Shown in pieces: positions 25,053 to 34,432 of a stretch of 64,000 nucleotides of DNA (positions within the stretch are counted from its first letter, which is position 1; every line of letters starts with the position of its first letter). Position numbers and translations under genes: made by a program. Origin of the DNA: CBDCMJ01 sp965224325 (lineage in GTDB: Bacteria > Chloroflexota > Dehalococcoidia > Lucifugimonadales > UBA3495). The stretch lies in contig CBDCYT010000008.1 of the NCBI GenBank assembly GCA_965224325.1, forward strand, positions 7,932 through 71,931, given 5' to 3'. The notes beneath the pieces are model-generated. The model did not search any database. It was not told where the DNA came from and saw nothing but the letters and a program-made list of their open reading frames with translations.

Positions 25053-25946
25053 CGCAGCGGTCTTGGCAGAGTAGCCGAGAATCAGTTTGGCCTTCTCGGT
25101 GCTGAACGCCTCCCTTTGTCCCTCTTCGCCCGGACGGTATCCCACATGCTCAATTGGCACGGTGTCCCCGGATGCATCGCGGCAAATTCGGGCGAGTTCC
25201 TCGATGGTCCGTTCCTGACCATTGCCAACGTAGAACTTATGCCCAACCACTTTCTCAACAGGAGCCTGGATCGCCAACGTCCAGGCCTCCACAACATCGT
25301 CGATGAACGTCAGGTCCCTGGTCTGCTGTCCGCCCTCGACGATGATGGGCTTGCCGTGCATGGCGTTCCACAACCACTTGAAAATGAAGACCTCCCGGCG
25401 CATGTTCGGGCCGATCACGACGCCGGTGGCCATGACTATCGACGGCACTCCGTAGGCGCGCCGCCACGCCCACATCGCCAGTTCGGCTGCCGCCTTGGAA
25501 AAGCCGTAGGGGTTGTGGGGAGTGAGAGGATGGTCTTCGTCCATCGGAAGGTAGAGAGGCTGGCCGACTTCGTTACCCGACCCGGCAAATATCAACTTCG
25601 AGACGCCCTCCGATCGCCGCACAGCCTCCAGGAGTTCAACGGTGCCTCCGATGTTTTGCATCACCGTATAACGAGGCGATTCAAAAGCCAACGGCGTATC
25701 CGGCTGCGCCGCCATGTGGACCACTACCGAGTGCCCCGCCACGTCCGAGGGCTGGATGTCCTGAACGCTCTTCCACAGGTAGTGAAAGCCGGGATGGGTC
25801 AACTCCCGGCGCAACAGGGAGGCGTGACTGGGTGCGGCCACGTCGAGTCCGGTCACTCTATATCCAAGAGCCAACAATGCCCCGGCAAGGCGGGAGCCGC
25901 CGAAGCCCGCTGCTCCGGTGATGAGGACCTCCCGCTCAGCGGCCAA
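24963..25946 (-). CDS. NAD-dependent sugar epimerase/dehydratase (extended SDR)
   Basis: This 327-residue protein has the Rossmann loop ITGAAGFGGSRLAG, HMAAQPDTPLAFE, the catalytic NPYGFSKAAAE (YxxxK) and DLTFIDDVVEAW, as in UDP-glucose 4-epimerase and UDP-glucuronate-modifying enzymes. Its ATG lies inside the last codons of the UDP-glucose dehydrogenase gene (25936-25946), so the two are coupled. A natural reading is that it acts on UDP-glucuronate made by that enzyme, but the exact reaction cannot be told from the sequence. Confidence 0.88.
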   Translation of the reverse strand: MAAEREVLITGAAGFGGSRLAGALLALGYRVTGLDVAAPSHASLLRRELTHPGFHYLWKSVQDIQPSDVAGHSVVVHMAAQPDTPLAFESPRYTVMQNIGGTVELLEAVRRSEGVSKLIFAGSGNEVGQPLYLPMDEDHPLTPHNPYGFSKAAAELAMWAWRRAYGVPSIVMATGVVIGPNMRREVFIFKWLWNAMHGKPIIVEGGQQTRDLTFIDDVVEAWTLAIQAPVEKVVGHKFYVGNGQERTIEELARICRDASGDTVPIEHVGYRPGEEGQREAFSTEKAKLILGYSAKTAALEAISLTADWVRSLVESPPNEMEPLSGPP

Positions 25947-27309
25947 CTTGAATCCCGGTGTTTACCCCGTGGAGTTGGTCCATCCTGGCGTTGTCAACCG
26001 GTTTCGCCGCCTGAACTCGTCCTCTCCCCACCCCCATGTATTCAAAGCCCAGTTTGCCCATTTCGATGGGGTCCAGCACGTTTCTGCCGTCAAATATGAA
26101 ACGCGGGGGTTCCATGCGTTCGGCTGCGTCCCGCCAATCGGTGTTGACTATATCGCTCCACTCGGTCACGAGGACCAACGCCTGGGCACGGTCCGAGGCT
26201 TCCAGCACGCTGTCGACAAGTTGGACCGAGGAGGGCAGTTTCGAACGCGCCGACTCCATGGCCCTGGGGTCGAACGCTCCCACCGAGGCGCCCTCCGCTG
26301 CCAGGGAACGTATCAGGTCGATGGCGGGGGCGTCCCGGATGTCGTCTGTACCGGGTTTGAACGCCAGTCCCAGGACGCCAACCCTCAACCCGGCCAGGTT
26401 GCCCTGGAACCGTTGGCGCAACGCGCGCAGCGGCAGACGCCGCTGCCGGTTGTTGGTGTTGATCACTGACCGCAGCAGATTGACGTTGGCGCCGCTCCCC
26501 CGGGCTATTTGGTCGAGGGCTCGGACATCCTTCGGAAAGCAGGAACCCCCGTAGCCAACTCCGGCGTGGATTCTGCTGCCAGTCCTGGAATCCATTGCGA
26601 GACCCTCACTAACGTCGTCGATCGAGGCTCCCAGGGAATCACAGAGTGCGGCGATCTCGTTGACGAATGAGATTCTGGTCGCCAGGAAAGCGTTGCTCGC
26701 GTACTTGATCATCTCGGCGCTGGTGATGTCGGTGGCCATGATTGGCGCGTCAATCCCGGCATACATCCGAGTCATCACTTCAACGGATTTAACGTCGTTT
26801 GAGGCTGCGCCGATTACAATCCGGTCCGGAGACTCCCAGTCGCGTACCGCCTGGCCTTCACGGAGAAATTCGGGATTGGCCACATACCTGATACGGGTCC
26901 CGGCTAGTTCCTGTTCCAGGATCCGAAGGCCGGAGCCCGGCGGCACCGTGCTCTTCATTGCTATGACCAGGTCTTCGGGATACATGGACTTGATCCATGA
27001 CACGGCAGCCCTGACCTGCTGCAGATCGGCAGCCGCGCCCTGCGTCGGCGGCGTCCCCACGGCAACCAGGGCAATATCGCCCAGGTCTTCCTTGACTTCG
27101 TCGCGGTGCAAGAACCGGAGATTGCGCATTTGAAGCGCCGACCTGACCCACCGCCCCAGCCCCGGTTCGTACGACCAGGATTGTCCCCCCTTAAGGGCGC
27201 CAACAAGTTCCAGATTGATGTCCACGGCCAACACATCGTGGCCGGCCAACGCAAGCCCCGCGGCGGCAACGGTGCCGACGTGTCCCAGTCCAACTACTGT
27301 TATCTTCAA
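25936..27309 (-). CDS. ugd: UDP-glucose 6-dehydrogenase
   Basis: It oxidises UDP-glucose to UDP-glucuronate with two NAD+. The N-terminal Rossmann motif KITVVGLGHVGTVAAAGLA is followed by VAVGTPPTQ, KSTVPPGSG and YVANPEFLREG. The catalytic Cys257 lies in GYGGSCFPKD, and the C-terminal domain begins VGVLGLAFKPGTDDIRDAPA. I chose the TTG at 27309 (457 residues) because AGGAAG lies 5 nt upstream and the family usually starts MKI; a GTG at 27342 would add 11 residues. It is first in the minus-strand pair with the epimerase and supplies sugar precursors to the neighbouring glycosyltransferase operon (inference). Confidence 0.93.
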   Translation of the reverse strand: MKITVVGLGHVGTVAAAGLALAGHDVLAVDINLELVGALKGGQSWSYEPGLGRWVRSALQMRNLRFLHRDEVKEDLGDIALVAVGTPPTQGAAADLQQVRAAVSWIKSMYPEDLVIAMKSTVPPGSGLRILEQELAGTRIRYVANPEFLREGQAVRDWESPDRIVIGAASNDVKSVEVMTRMYAGIDAPIMATDITSAEMIKYASNAFLATRISFVNEIAALCDSLGASIDDVSEGLAMDSRTGSRIHAGVGYGGSCFPKDVRALDQIARGSGANVNLLRSVINTNNRQRRLPLRALRQRFQGNLAGLRVGVLGLAFKPGTDDIRDAPAIDLIRSLAAEGASVGAFDPRAMESARSKLPSSVQLVDSVLEASDRAQALVLVTEWSDIVNTDWRDAAERMEPPRFIFDGRNVLDPIEMGKLGFEYMGVGRGRVQAAKPVDNARMDQLHGVNTGIQVGR

Positions 27310-27352
27310 TCTTGCTTCCTTCCCTGGTTCAAAAGGTCCCACAACCTGTTAG

Positions 27353-28665
27353 TCACGTTTTGTCCTCGTCTTCGTCTTCCGCCCCGGGACCCGAGAAGAT
27401 CCCGAGCCGGACCAGTTCGCTGTCGTCGCCGGTCTGGCCGAACAGCCGGCAGGCGTTAAAGACGTCAACGGACCGTTGTTGGTCGGGAGTCAGACTCCCA
27501 GGGCGGCCTTCGGTGCCGTCTGGGAATATCAGCAATCCATCCGCCATCTGAATCAGGGGTGCCAGGGGTTCGCCGTGGGCGCTCTGGGGCCTGTGTTCAT
27601 CCTCGTTTCTGATACCCATGTCAGGAGTCGCAGCGGGGAAGCAGGCTTCCTGAATAACGTCGGCAATGTGCCTCAAGCTATCGACCACGCCGTCAAGCAC
27701 TTCCGGGTACTCCACATCTCTTTTCAGTTCCACCGGGGCCCAATAGTCGGTGGGCATTCCCAATTCGGCGCGCAGTCCCCCGAGTTTGTCTTGCAATGTG
27801 GTAAGGGAGTTGCAACCGACCCACAAAGGAGTGCTCCCGGTTATTTCGAACTGGTTATGGTTAATTCCGAACCACACAACAGTGTGGTAGAGCTTTATAT
27901 ACCTTCCGTAACCGTACGATCGAGGAGTCGCTCGCAAGCCCTTCCGGTTTACCCATCCTTGCTGAATCCCTATTTCAGTGGCAGCATCGATGAGTCGCTT
28001 GTATAGACGGAGCTGAGCCTCTGAATCCGTACCGAATTCCTCGCCATGGTGGATGGGCTTGAACGCTCCCGCGTCGGCATACTTGGCAAGGCTCCGCAGT
28101 TGCCGAATTTCAGTCTCGACGCCGTGGTTGCCGTCGTCGCCGCTCCTGGCGGCCATGCTATCCAGAAGGCCTCCCCAACTCACTATCATCAAGTGCGATT
28201 GCCCGGCCCCCACCCGGACACACTTGCGCTCCGAGTCGATCTCGGTCAAAGCGCCGAACTCCCCATAAAGACGCTCCTTCAGCTGGGGCCACAACGACTG
28301 AATTCGATCCTCTGGAGCTAGGAACACCACGACGGCGGGGCCATCGCTGGGTAGCCGTTTGAGGTACGCATTGGGCTGTTGGGAGTGAGCCCAGCCCAGA
28401 ACTTCACTTCGACGAGCACCCGTTCCTTGCCGTTTTCGTCGAAACCAACCAGGTCAGGGATTGTTCCATCCGCCTGAATCACCTGGGACTTCACGATGGT
28501 AACCGGGGCCACTCCCCTGGCGCCCGATTGGACTACGTCATTCAACGCCTCCACGGTGGAGTCCGAGTGATCGAAAATGTGACGGAGAGCTTCCGTAGCG
28601 ATGTTCTCGGTATTGCCGGGGAAGCTGGAAACCAAGTAGGCCAGCAAAGTATCGTTGTCGGGCAT
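27353..28665 (-). pseudogene. PD-(D/E)xK nuclease-type protein split by a frameshift
   Basis: The 5' part (28318-28665) opens MPDNDTLLAYLVSSFPGNTE and contains TIPDLVGFDENGKERVLVEVKFWAG, which fits a PD-(D/E)xK core (D...ExK). After LTPNSP it runs into a stop. A second frame carries on as PNAYLKRLPSDGPAVVV and continues to 27353 (FLAPEDRIQSLWPQL ...). The expected NQPNAYLxRLP is restored by shifting one base near 28387, so a single indel has split a ~435-residue gene. Uncut homologues occur singly or next to defence genes. A sequencing error is possible. Confidence 0.75.
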
Positions 28666-28677
28666 GGATAACCTTCC

Positions 28678-29055
28678 TCAAGCCTGATCGCCCGGTTTCA
28701 CCGGGTAGTCCTCCGACTTGCCCGTATCACCGGGCTGGATAACAAAGTCACGGCGGTCTCGGTAGAGGCGAGCACGGTTAATGACGTAGTCGCCTTCATC
28801 GTTGTAGGGGTCGATGTTGTTGTAGTGGGTCATCAGCCAGTACTTGTGATCCCCAATGAACAGGTAGGTGTTGTTCATGCTAAAGAAACGGCAGGCGACG
28901 CCTTCACCAGCGCGAAAGCGGGCGCAGATGGCGTCCAGCAGTTCTCGCTGGTTGTCCTTCTCGGTGAGAACGTATTCGTGGGGCCAGGTATCGCGGCAGG
29001 TGACCGCCTCCCGCCAACGAGCTCGGGCGATTAGCTCCGACAATTTGGCACCCAC
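28678..29055 (-). CDS. Conserved hypothetical protein next to nuclease
   Basis: The 125-residue product contains ARWREAVTCRDTWPHEYVLT, FFSMNNTYLFIGDHKYWLMT and RARLYRDRRDFVIQPGDTG. I know this family as small proteins of environmental bacteria often beside nuclease or restriction genes, but have no function for it. It lies 12 bp upstream of the split nuclease gene in the same orientation, so the two probably formed a pair. Confidence 0.65.
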   Translation of the reverse strand: MGAKLSELIARARWREAVTCRDTWPHEYVLTEKDNQRELLDAICARFRAGEGVACRFFSMNNTYLFIGDHKYWLMTHYNNIDPYNDEGDYVINRARLYRDRRDFVIQPGDTGKSEDYPVKPGDQA

Positions 29056-29242
29056 TATGCACCCCCCTATTGTTCGTCTGTCACGGAAAGGAGTTATAAG
29101 CTTCGGAGTTCGGATGTGGCAGTGGCGGGGAGAAAATATAACACTGCGGTGTGTTGACGTCCAGGTGGTCCACTTTGAGGCGAGTGCAAAACTCGAGGAG
29201 GCGGCGTTTTAGGCGTCAAAAGTGGCTTTGGCGCCAGTGCGG

Positions 29243-29731
29243 CTATCGCGGGAGACTCTCCCGGTGAGGCGCTTCCCGCCTGGACCCCTTACGGCTGGGC
29301 CGGGATGCCCCAATCGACCGCCACAGTTCGTGCAGGAACCGGACAAACAGGAAGAAGAACATCACTAGGCCGCCCCAGGCCAAGGTTTGCGCCCACCAGA
29401 CACCTTCCGGTAGTTCGCTGACAATCGCCAGCGAGCTTACGGTGAATAGCAACCAGGCGAAGAAGGCCATCATGGGAGCCAGGGACAGGACAGCCAGCAC
29501 CGTCGCGGTCCGCAGCTTCTCCACCATGCTGGCGGCCGCCAGGCATGGCGACAACACAAACAGGAAGGCCGCAACCCCCAGGCTCACCGGCTCAGGAAAG
29601 GTCGGGGCCGATATGTTGCCCGGAAACTCGTAGGTGCCGCCGGACGGCCCCCAGGTTTGGGCTATCATGGAGGCTGCCAGTAGCGCGAGGACCGAGTTGC
29701 CAACGAGCCAGTCGCGCCGTAGTTCGCTCAT
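29243..29731 (-). CDS. Integral membrane protein, about four helices
   Basis: I chose the ATG at 29731 (MSELRRDWLVGNSVLA; 162 residues) because it follows a GGGGGAAAG stretch. Hydrophobic segments are visible at SVLALLAASMIA, PVSLGVAAFLFVLSPCLAAA, TVLAVLSLAPMMAFFAWLLF and TLAWGGLVMFFFLFVRFL. The C-terminus is basic. It follows the CAP-domain lipoprotein gene by 34 bp in the same orientation. Function unknown. Confidence 0.6.
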   Translation of the reverse strand: MSELRRDWLVGNSVLALLAASMIAQTWGPSGGTYEFPGNISAPTFPEPVSLGVAAFLFVLSPCLAAASMVEKLRTATVLAVLSLAPMMAFFAWLLFTVSSLAIVSELPEGVWWAQTLAWGGLVMFFFLFVRFLHELWRSIGASRPSRKGSRREAPHRESLPR

Positions 29732-29765
29732 CTTTCCCCCAACTTCGTGGCCTGCGCCGCCGTCT

Positions 29766-31013
29766 CTAGGGCAGGTCAACCTCGTAAAACAGCGAGTAGT
29801 CAGCCACCTGTAGGCTGGAGCCGTCCGGCTGAAGGTCCCACAGGGTCAGGGTGTAGACTCCCGGCCCATGGGCCGCCAGGACTGGCGACAGGTCGACCGT
29901 GACGGCGAACGCATCACCACTGGCCTCCCAGGTGGAAGACGTCAGCCACCGCATCTTGAACGTATCGCCGTCCAGTTCCCGGCGGCTTAAACAGGCGTCG
30001 CGGGCCTCTCGGTACAACCGTTGGGCCTCAACAGCCGAACGCGCCGCCGAAAGGTGCGCGTCCACGTCATAGGGGCTGAGACAACTTTGAGGGTCAACAG
30101 ACTCAAAGTCCCGCTGGCTGTACACCCGGCCCGGCGGAGCAGGAGGACGCAGCGCCGCCACAGGACGTCCAAGCGTCATGGAGGAACTCCGGGCCAACTG
30201 GCCCCGGGTGAGTGCATGAGGCGGCGGATCGTAAACCAGGTCTGCCCACAGGTCAGCAGGAGTGTCGAAGTGCGGCCCTCCGTGGACCGTCCCGGAGAAC
30301 CTCAAGACCCCGCCCTCCAGAGACGGCAAGCGGTCGAAGTTAACGTAGTCGCCCTCAAACACCTGGACACCAGCATGGTAGCGGGCATTCCACGCCAGGC
30401 CGATGTTCACCCGCCGGTACTCCGGGTCCAGCAAGGTAGCCCGATGGCCCGGGCTGTCCAGCCAGACGGCCAACATCCGGTCGATTCTCACCCGGATGTT
30501 AGGCTGCTGCCTCCGGTCGCCGTCACAATAGGCTTGGCCCAGGACATTTTCCCTATGAGGGTGGTAGCCACCAGCCAAGCTGTATCTCATGTAGGTAGTC
30601 AGCCCCTCGGTGTTCCAGTGGGAAGTCCAGCAGCCAGATAACTGCGCCTCGGCGTGTTGCTGGGCCGCCAGATTCCGGCCCAGCAGGACCGGCAAAACCC
30701 CGGCGTCAGACCGGGCGGCGTTGATCAGAGAGAGCATATAAAGCCGGGAGCCAGCTAGGCTCAGGTCCCGCGCTGCCGGGGGCGGCGTAGGTGTGGGGAC
30801 AGGAGACGGCGGGATTGCAGTAGGACTTGGGTCAAACGAGGGCAAGGGCGTAGAAGCAGGCGGACCCGTGAGGGTAGGCAGGAGGGCGGGAACGGTCGCG
30901 GTGGCGGCCGGGGCCGACGTGGGCCGGGACTCAGGACTATTGGGGCCGGCTGCTACACCGCAGGATACTAGGAACGCCAGGATGATGCCGAAGGGCAGCC
31001 ACCGGAAAGCCAT
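29766..31013 (-). CDS. CAP/SCP-domain lipoprotein
   Basis: The 415-residue product starts with a signal peptide ending in a lipobox (AFLVSCG), then a Pro/Ser/Thr-rich linker to about residue 80. A CAP-like domain follows (LINAARSDAGVLPVLL, AQQHAEAQLSG, VWLDSPGHRATLLDPEYRRVNIGLAW), the cysteine-rich secretory protein fold without the fungal/plant cysteines. The C-terminal 170 residues are an unrecognised beta-rich part. It would be anchored outside the membrane. The role of bacterial CAP proteins is mostly unknown. Confidence 0.8.
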   Translation of the reverse strand: MAFRWLPFGIILAFLVSCGVAAGPNSPESRPTSAPAATATVPALLPTLTGPPASTPLPSFDPSPTAIPPSPVPTPTPPPAARDLSLAGSRLYMLSLINAARSDAGVLPVLLGRNLAAQQHAEAQLSGCWTSHWNTEGLTTYMRYSLAGGYHPHRENVLGQAYCDGDRRQQPNIRVRIDRMLAVWLDSPGHRATLLDPEYRRVNIGLAWNARYHAGVQVFEGDYVNFDRLPSLEGGVLRFSGTVHGGPHFDTPADLWADLVYDPPPHALTRGQLARSSSMTLGRPVAALRPPAPPGRVYSQRDFESVDPQSCLSPYDVDAHLSAARSAVEAQRLYREARDACLSRRELDGDTFKMRWLTSSTWEASGDAFAVTVDLSPVLAAHGPGVYTLTLWDLQPDGSSLQVADYSLFYEVDLP

Positions 31014-31297
31014 CTGGATGGCTCCGTGGGGTTGGCTCGCCGCAACGGTCGCTGTCTCGACCTATCTAGGGAAATGCGTTTCCCCGCGACAACCCTCCCC
31101 ACAGAGTGCCAATTGCCACTATAATGGAATTGGCCTTTCGGGGCCTGTAGGGGTCACCGTCGAGGCGGCGATTCCTGCACGAGGCCCGGTGGGGACTCCA
31201 ATTCCTCACCGGGCTTTTGGTTTACCCGACAATGTTCAGGCTTCCGCCGAAGTATAGTGGCCGAGGTTATAGGCGTCAACACCGGTGTGGCTGTGCC

Positions 31298-31351
31298 CCA
31301 AAATCCCCTCGAAGGGGGTGATTTTGGGTCAGCAGAACCGATTTTGGGTCA
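31298..31351 (+). repeat. Hairpin and spaced direct repeats GATTTTGGGTCA
   Basis: CCAAAATC at 31298-31305 pairs with GATTTTGG at 31320-31327 around a CCCC/GGGG inner stem. GATTTTGGGTCA then repeats at 31320 and 31340, 20 bp apart. Spaced sites of this kind resemble transposase-binding ends of IS21-type elements, or operators. No matching transposase is near. Confidence 0.45.
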
Positions 31352-31445
31352 ACCAAGGTTTCTAGGGCCAAACTGAGACCGGGCCAGCTACCCCACTCTG
31401 GGGGAAACGAGGTATGATCGCCTGAGACAGAGGGTGGAGGCGGTT

Positions 31446-31652
31446 ATGGAATTGAAGCTGCTTGGATTGTGGTTACTCACGGGCGCTATCTTCGTGTTGA
31501 TGCTCATGCAGGTCTATTGTTACCTTAGCCTTCGAGGTTCGATAGAACGAGCAGCCAAGCCACCAGAAAAATCAGAATCAACAACGGTGGGGGCACAGGT
31601 CGCTTCAACAAACCCTTCAGTAACCAGTTCACCGCGACAGTCACAACGATAG
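31446..31652 (+). CDS. Small membrane protein ORF
   Basis: The ATG at 31446 has GGAGG five bases upstream. The 68 residues start MELKLLGLWLLTGAIFVLML, one membrane helix, then a polar tail rich in Ser and Pro. It overlaps the opposite ORF 31525-31686 over 128 bp, in the tail region. The strong binding site favours this one. Confidence 0.4.
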   Translation: MELKLLGLWLLTGAIFVLMLMQVYCYLSLRGSIERAAKPPEKSESTTVGAQVASTNPSVTSSPRQSQR

Positions 31653-31686
31653 CCACCGCCGCCGAACCGATAACATCGCCCATCAT
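31525..31686 (-). CDS. Small membrane protein ORF, convergent overlap
   Basis: From the ATG at 31686 the 53 residues (MMGDVIGSAAVAIVVTVAVN, LLKGLL, PPPLLILIFLVAWLLVL) predict two membrane helices, like many small phage or plasmid proteins. It overlaps 31446-31652 tail to tail. Both being real would be unusual. Confidence 0.35.
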   Translation of the reverse strand: MMGDVIGSAAVAIVVTVAVNWLLKGLLKRPVPPPLLILIFLVAWLLVLSNLEG

Positions 31687-31948
31687 CCCTGAACCCCTGT
31701 AGAAAAGCAGCAACCGCGCCGCCTGGGGGAGATAGACGGCGCGGCTTGGTTGCCGGGTGGCCCCCCCAAGGCCCACCTGATCGAACCCGCCTGCGGGACC
31801 TTCTGCCAGCTCGAGGCCTCATGCTGGGGCCGGAACCACCCGGCCCACTCACAGGAATCCTTCCCCACCAGGAGCCTAGATAGCCAGGTTGCCCATATGT
31901 AGGGGCCGCCGCTCCGTAGCTCGGCCTTGATGATTCCCTCCGCTTGGG

Positions 31949-33190
31949 TTAATCGATCTTCCTGACCTGCCAGCGCATCAGGTCAGTGTCCCCGGCCTCC
32001 AGGTGAGCCAGCACGGTCGCCTGAAAGCGTAGTGCGCTCATCAGGGCGTGGAGGGTGATCCGGCGCAACCCCCGGACACAGTGACGCTCCAGACGGCGTG
32101 ATTCCTTCATGCCCTTGAATACCCGTTCGATGGCCTGGCGCTTGGCATACATGGTCTTCCATGCGTGGCTGTCCCGCCTGACCCTCCCGAACAGCCGCAG
32201 GTTTTCAGCCGGGTCCTCCCATACCTCTGAGTCGCAGTAGGAGACCGCGCCCTTGCGGCTGTTTTTCAGATGACAGCCCCCTTCACGGCATATACGGAGG
32301 CGTTTGCCGGTCTCCGGGTCGGTCCCGGCGTATTCCATCGGCTCCCCGCCCATGCAGGTCGGAACCCCCTCCGGGGTGTAGATGCCGTGGTGCAGGTCGG
32401 CCTTGGTTGGCCGCCGGATATGGATGGTTGGCAACGTGCCCCGATTGTCCAGCCACTCATGGTTCGTGAGCGCATCGTATCCCTTGTCGGCAATCGCAAC
32501 CTTCGGGTCCCACCAGTCGTACAGCGACGCCGCCCGCTCCATGACGGGCGGCAACATAGGCGAATCATTCTGATTGGCGGGTGTAACGATAATCGCCAGG
32601 GGTACGCCGTGATTGGCGTCGGCTACCGCGTGGCCCCGATAGCCGAACACCCACTCCTTGCCGTCATTCCGGGACTTGGGCGTGGCTTTGACTCTGGCGG
32701 AGTTCTTGTAGCCCCACTTGGCTTCGGGGTCACTGTGAGGCTTCCGGTTGCCATTGGAGTGAGAGCGAATGGTGGTGGCGTCCACCGCCACCACTTCGCC
32801 CAGGTTCGGCAGGTGGACGCGCAGCCGGTCGGTCGCACTGGCAAAAGCCTGCTCCACCAGGTCGGAGTGGTCGCTGAGGCGCTGGATGAACCTGTTGAAG
32901 GTGGTGCGATGCGGCAACGTGTGCCCGAAGCCGCACAGTCCCCGGACATAGGGGTCGTCCTCTAGGAGGCGGATCAGGGCGTTGGTGTGGGGCAGGTTGA
33001 GGGAGAAACTGGCGGCGTAGGCCCGCCACATGGCTTCCAGGGGATAGCCGGGGCGCCCAGTAAGATGGTAGAGGCTGAGGCAAAAGAGCAGTGGAGTGGC
33101 GTCGATGGCGTTTAGCTGCGCCGCCAAACTCGGCCCCTGGCCCGCTGGCAGGTCGGACTCGACCTGTGTGGTAGAATAAAAAATAGCCAC
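31949..33190 (-). CDS. DDE transposase, IS5/IS1182 superfamily
   Basis: This 413-residue protein has an N-terminal DUF772-like region (RPGYPLEAMWRAYAASFSL). The catalytic domain has its first Asp in VVAVDATTIRSH, second in IADKGYDAL, and a C-terminal Glu in YAKRQAIERVFKGMKESRR. It opens at a GTG at 33190. The frame is intact. I could not find terminal inverted repeats or a target duplication, so the element's extent is unknown. Confidence 0.85.
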   Translation of the reverse strand: MAIFYSTTQVESDLPAGQGPSLAAQLNAIDATPLLFCLSLYHLTGRPGYPLEAMWRAYAASFSLNLPHTNALIRLLEDDPYVRGLCGFGHTLPHRTTFNRFIQRLSDHSDLVEQAFASATDRLRVHLPNLGEVVAVDATTIRSHSNGNRKPHSDPEAKWGYKNSARVKATPKSRNDGKEWVFGYRGHAVADANHGVPLAIIVTPANQNDSPMLPPVMERAASLYDWWDPKVAIADKGYDALTNHEWLDNRGTLPTIHIRRPTKADLHHGIYTPEGVPTCMGGEPMEYAGTDPETGKRLRICREGGCHLKNSRKGAVSYCDSEVWEDPAENLRLFGRVRRDSHAWKTMYAKRQAIERVFKGMKESRRLERHCVRGLRRITLHALMSALRFQATVLAHLEAGDTDLMRWQVRKID

Positions 33191-33291
33191 TCGGAAGTGC
33201 CATTTCCTTGTAGGCCAGAGCCCGTCGCAGCGTCAACTACGGCGGGTTCGTTTGTGTCGTCAACTATACAGGCGTAATCCCCCGGTTGCAA

Positions 33292-33948
33292 TCACCGGGG
33301 GAGGCCGTACAGCCTCCCCAACACTACGGCAGTCTGGGCGATGGTCGCCAGTGCCTCCCGCCGCCCTCCGGGACGCTCGGCCGCATGGGCGGATTCCCCG
33401 CCGGCCGTCACCACCGCCTCGCAGCAGTAGGCGACATACCCATTCAACAGCTTCACCTTCCTGGCCTCATGCACCATGGCGGTTATCTTAGCGTCGGGAA
33501 TCCCCTGGTCCATGAGCGCCGCCTGCACCGCCCCTCGGCATCCCATCGCCACGGAAGCCTCGTATTGACCATCGGCAAAATGCGCCACGACGATCTCCAT
33601 GCGGCGGCGGACATCCTGCGGGAGACGGATGTGCTGGAATACCTGTAGGAACTCCTGGGGGACCCGAACGGACGGCTCTTTGATCACCGGGGTCTCCAGC
33701 AGCCTCCCGCCAGTCAGACCGTCTCGGGGCCGGATCGCCTCGTAGTGTGTTTGCGCTCTTCGGTCATAGTATTCGTCACCAATCTTGACTCCCAGCAGGG
33801 CGAAACAGCCGTCGCAGCGCACGTCAAATAGGCCGAACGCATAGAGCTGGGCATCTAGATAAATGGCTTTCCCGCAGGCCGGGCATCCAAGATCAGGCAC
33901 GTAGGTCGTTTCCTCGACGATGGGTTCCTGGTCGGTCGCGGGTATCAT
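33292..33948 (-). CDS. DUF4145-like protein with N-terminal zinc ribbon
   Basis: This 218-residue protein has four cysteines near the N-terminus (CPACG and CDGC). The helical domain (IVVAHFADGQYEASVAMGCR, then AVQAALMDQG, and ESAHAAERPG at the end) resembles the HEPN-like DUF4145 family found as single genes or with restriction systems. No catalytic RxxxxH is obvious. It stands alone between a transposase gene and non-coding DNA. Confidence 0.55.
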   Translation of the reverse strand: MIPATDQEPIVEETTYVPDLGCPACGKAIYLDAQLYAFGLFDVRCDGCFALLGVKIGDEYYDRRAQTHYEAIRPRDGLTGGRLLETPVIKEPSVRVPQEFLQVFQHIRLPQDVRRRMEIVVAHFADGQYEASVAMGCRGAVQAALMDQGIPDAKITAMVHEARKVKLLNGYVAYCCEAVVTAGGESAHAAERPGGRREALATIAQTAVVLGRLYGLPR

Positions 33949-34301
33949 ACTGGTAGCCTCCTGTTGGCTTCAACCCCCGGGGCGTTTTTACGAGACTGTA
34001 TGGATGCCATGGCTTTGCGGCTGTTTGGGACGGGGGAGGAAAGGAGGTGCCCCAGTGGGGCCTACGGCTGTACCCAAGAACGCTCGCTCCAATATAGTGC
34101 GGTGACCGGGCCGCACATAGGGGTCTGGCCCAGGGCTACGCGAAAGCCCTTGCCAGGTGCGGTCCGACTACTTATCCCTAACCCGGCATCCCATACCAGG
34201 ATTTTCATGGTCTCCCCAGTCCCAAGCAGCCGTAAACCTGCGTCTCTAGGCATCATATCCGAGTTTTGCACTCGCCTCCACTTTCTCGCCGCCCCTGACA
34301 C
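33949..34301. other. Gene-free stretch
   Basis: No recognisable gene. Short frames on both strands show no family features. Confidence 0.4.
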
Positions 34302-34387
34302 CCAAAAGTAGCTCCTGCGCCAAAAGTCCGTCTTGGCCCAAAAGTACCCCGCCTGACCCAAAAGTCGGGCGAAACTTGGACTTTTGG
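34302..34387. repeat. Regularly spaced CCAAAAGT sites
   Basis: CCAAAAGT occurs at 34302, 34320, 34338 and 34358 on the plus strand (spacing 18, 18 and 20 bp) and inverted at 34380-34387. The first three sites are almost evenly phased. Such arrays occur at ends of transposons with multiple transposase-binding sites and in operators. The small gene at 34433 starts 45 bp downstream. Confidence 0.6.
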
Positions 34388-34432
34388 CGCAAAGCCCCTT
34401 AGTGCTGATTCCGATTCCCACAGGAGGGCATG

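Noticed and set aside
31014..31297. Possible promoter or RNA upstream of the CAP lipoprotein
   Set aside because: No convincing -35/-10 pair or RNA fold could be identified by eye.
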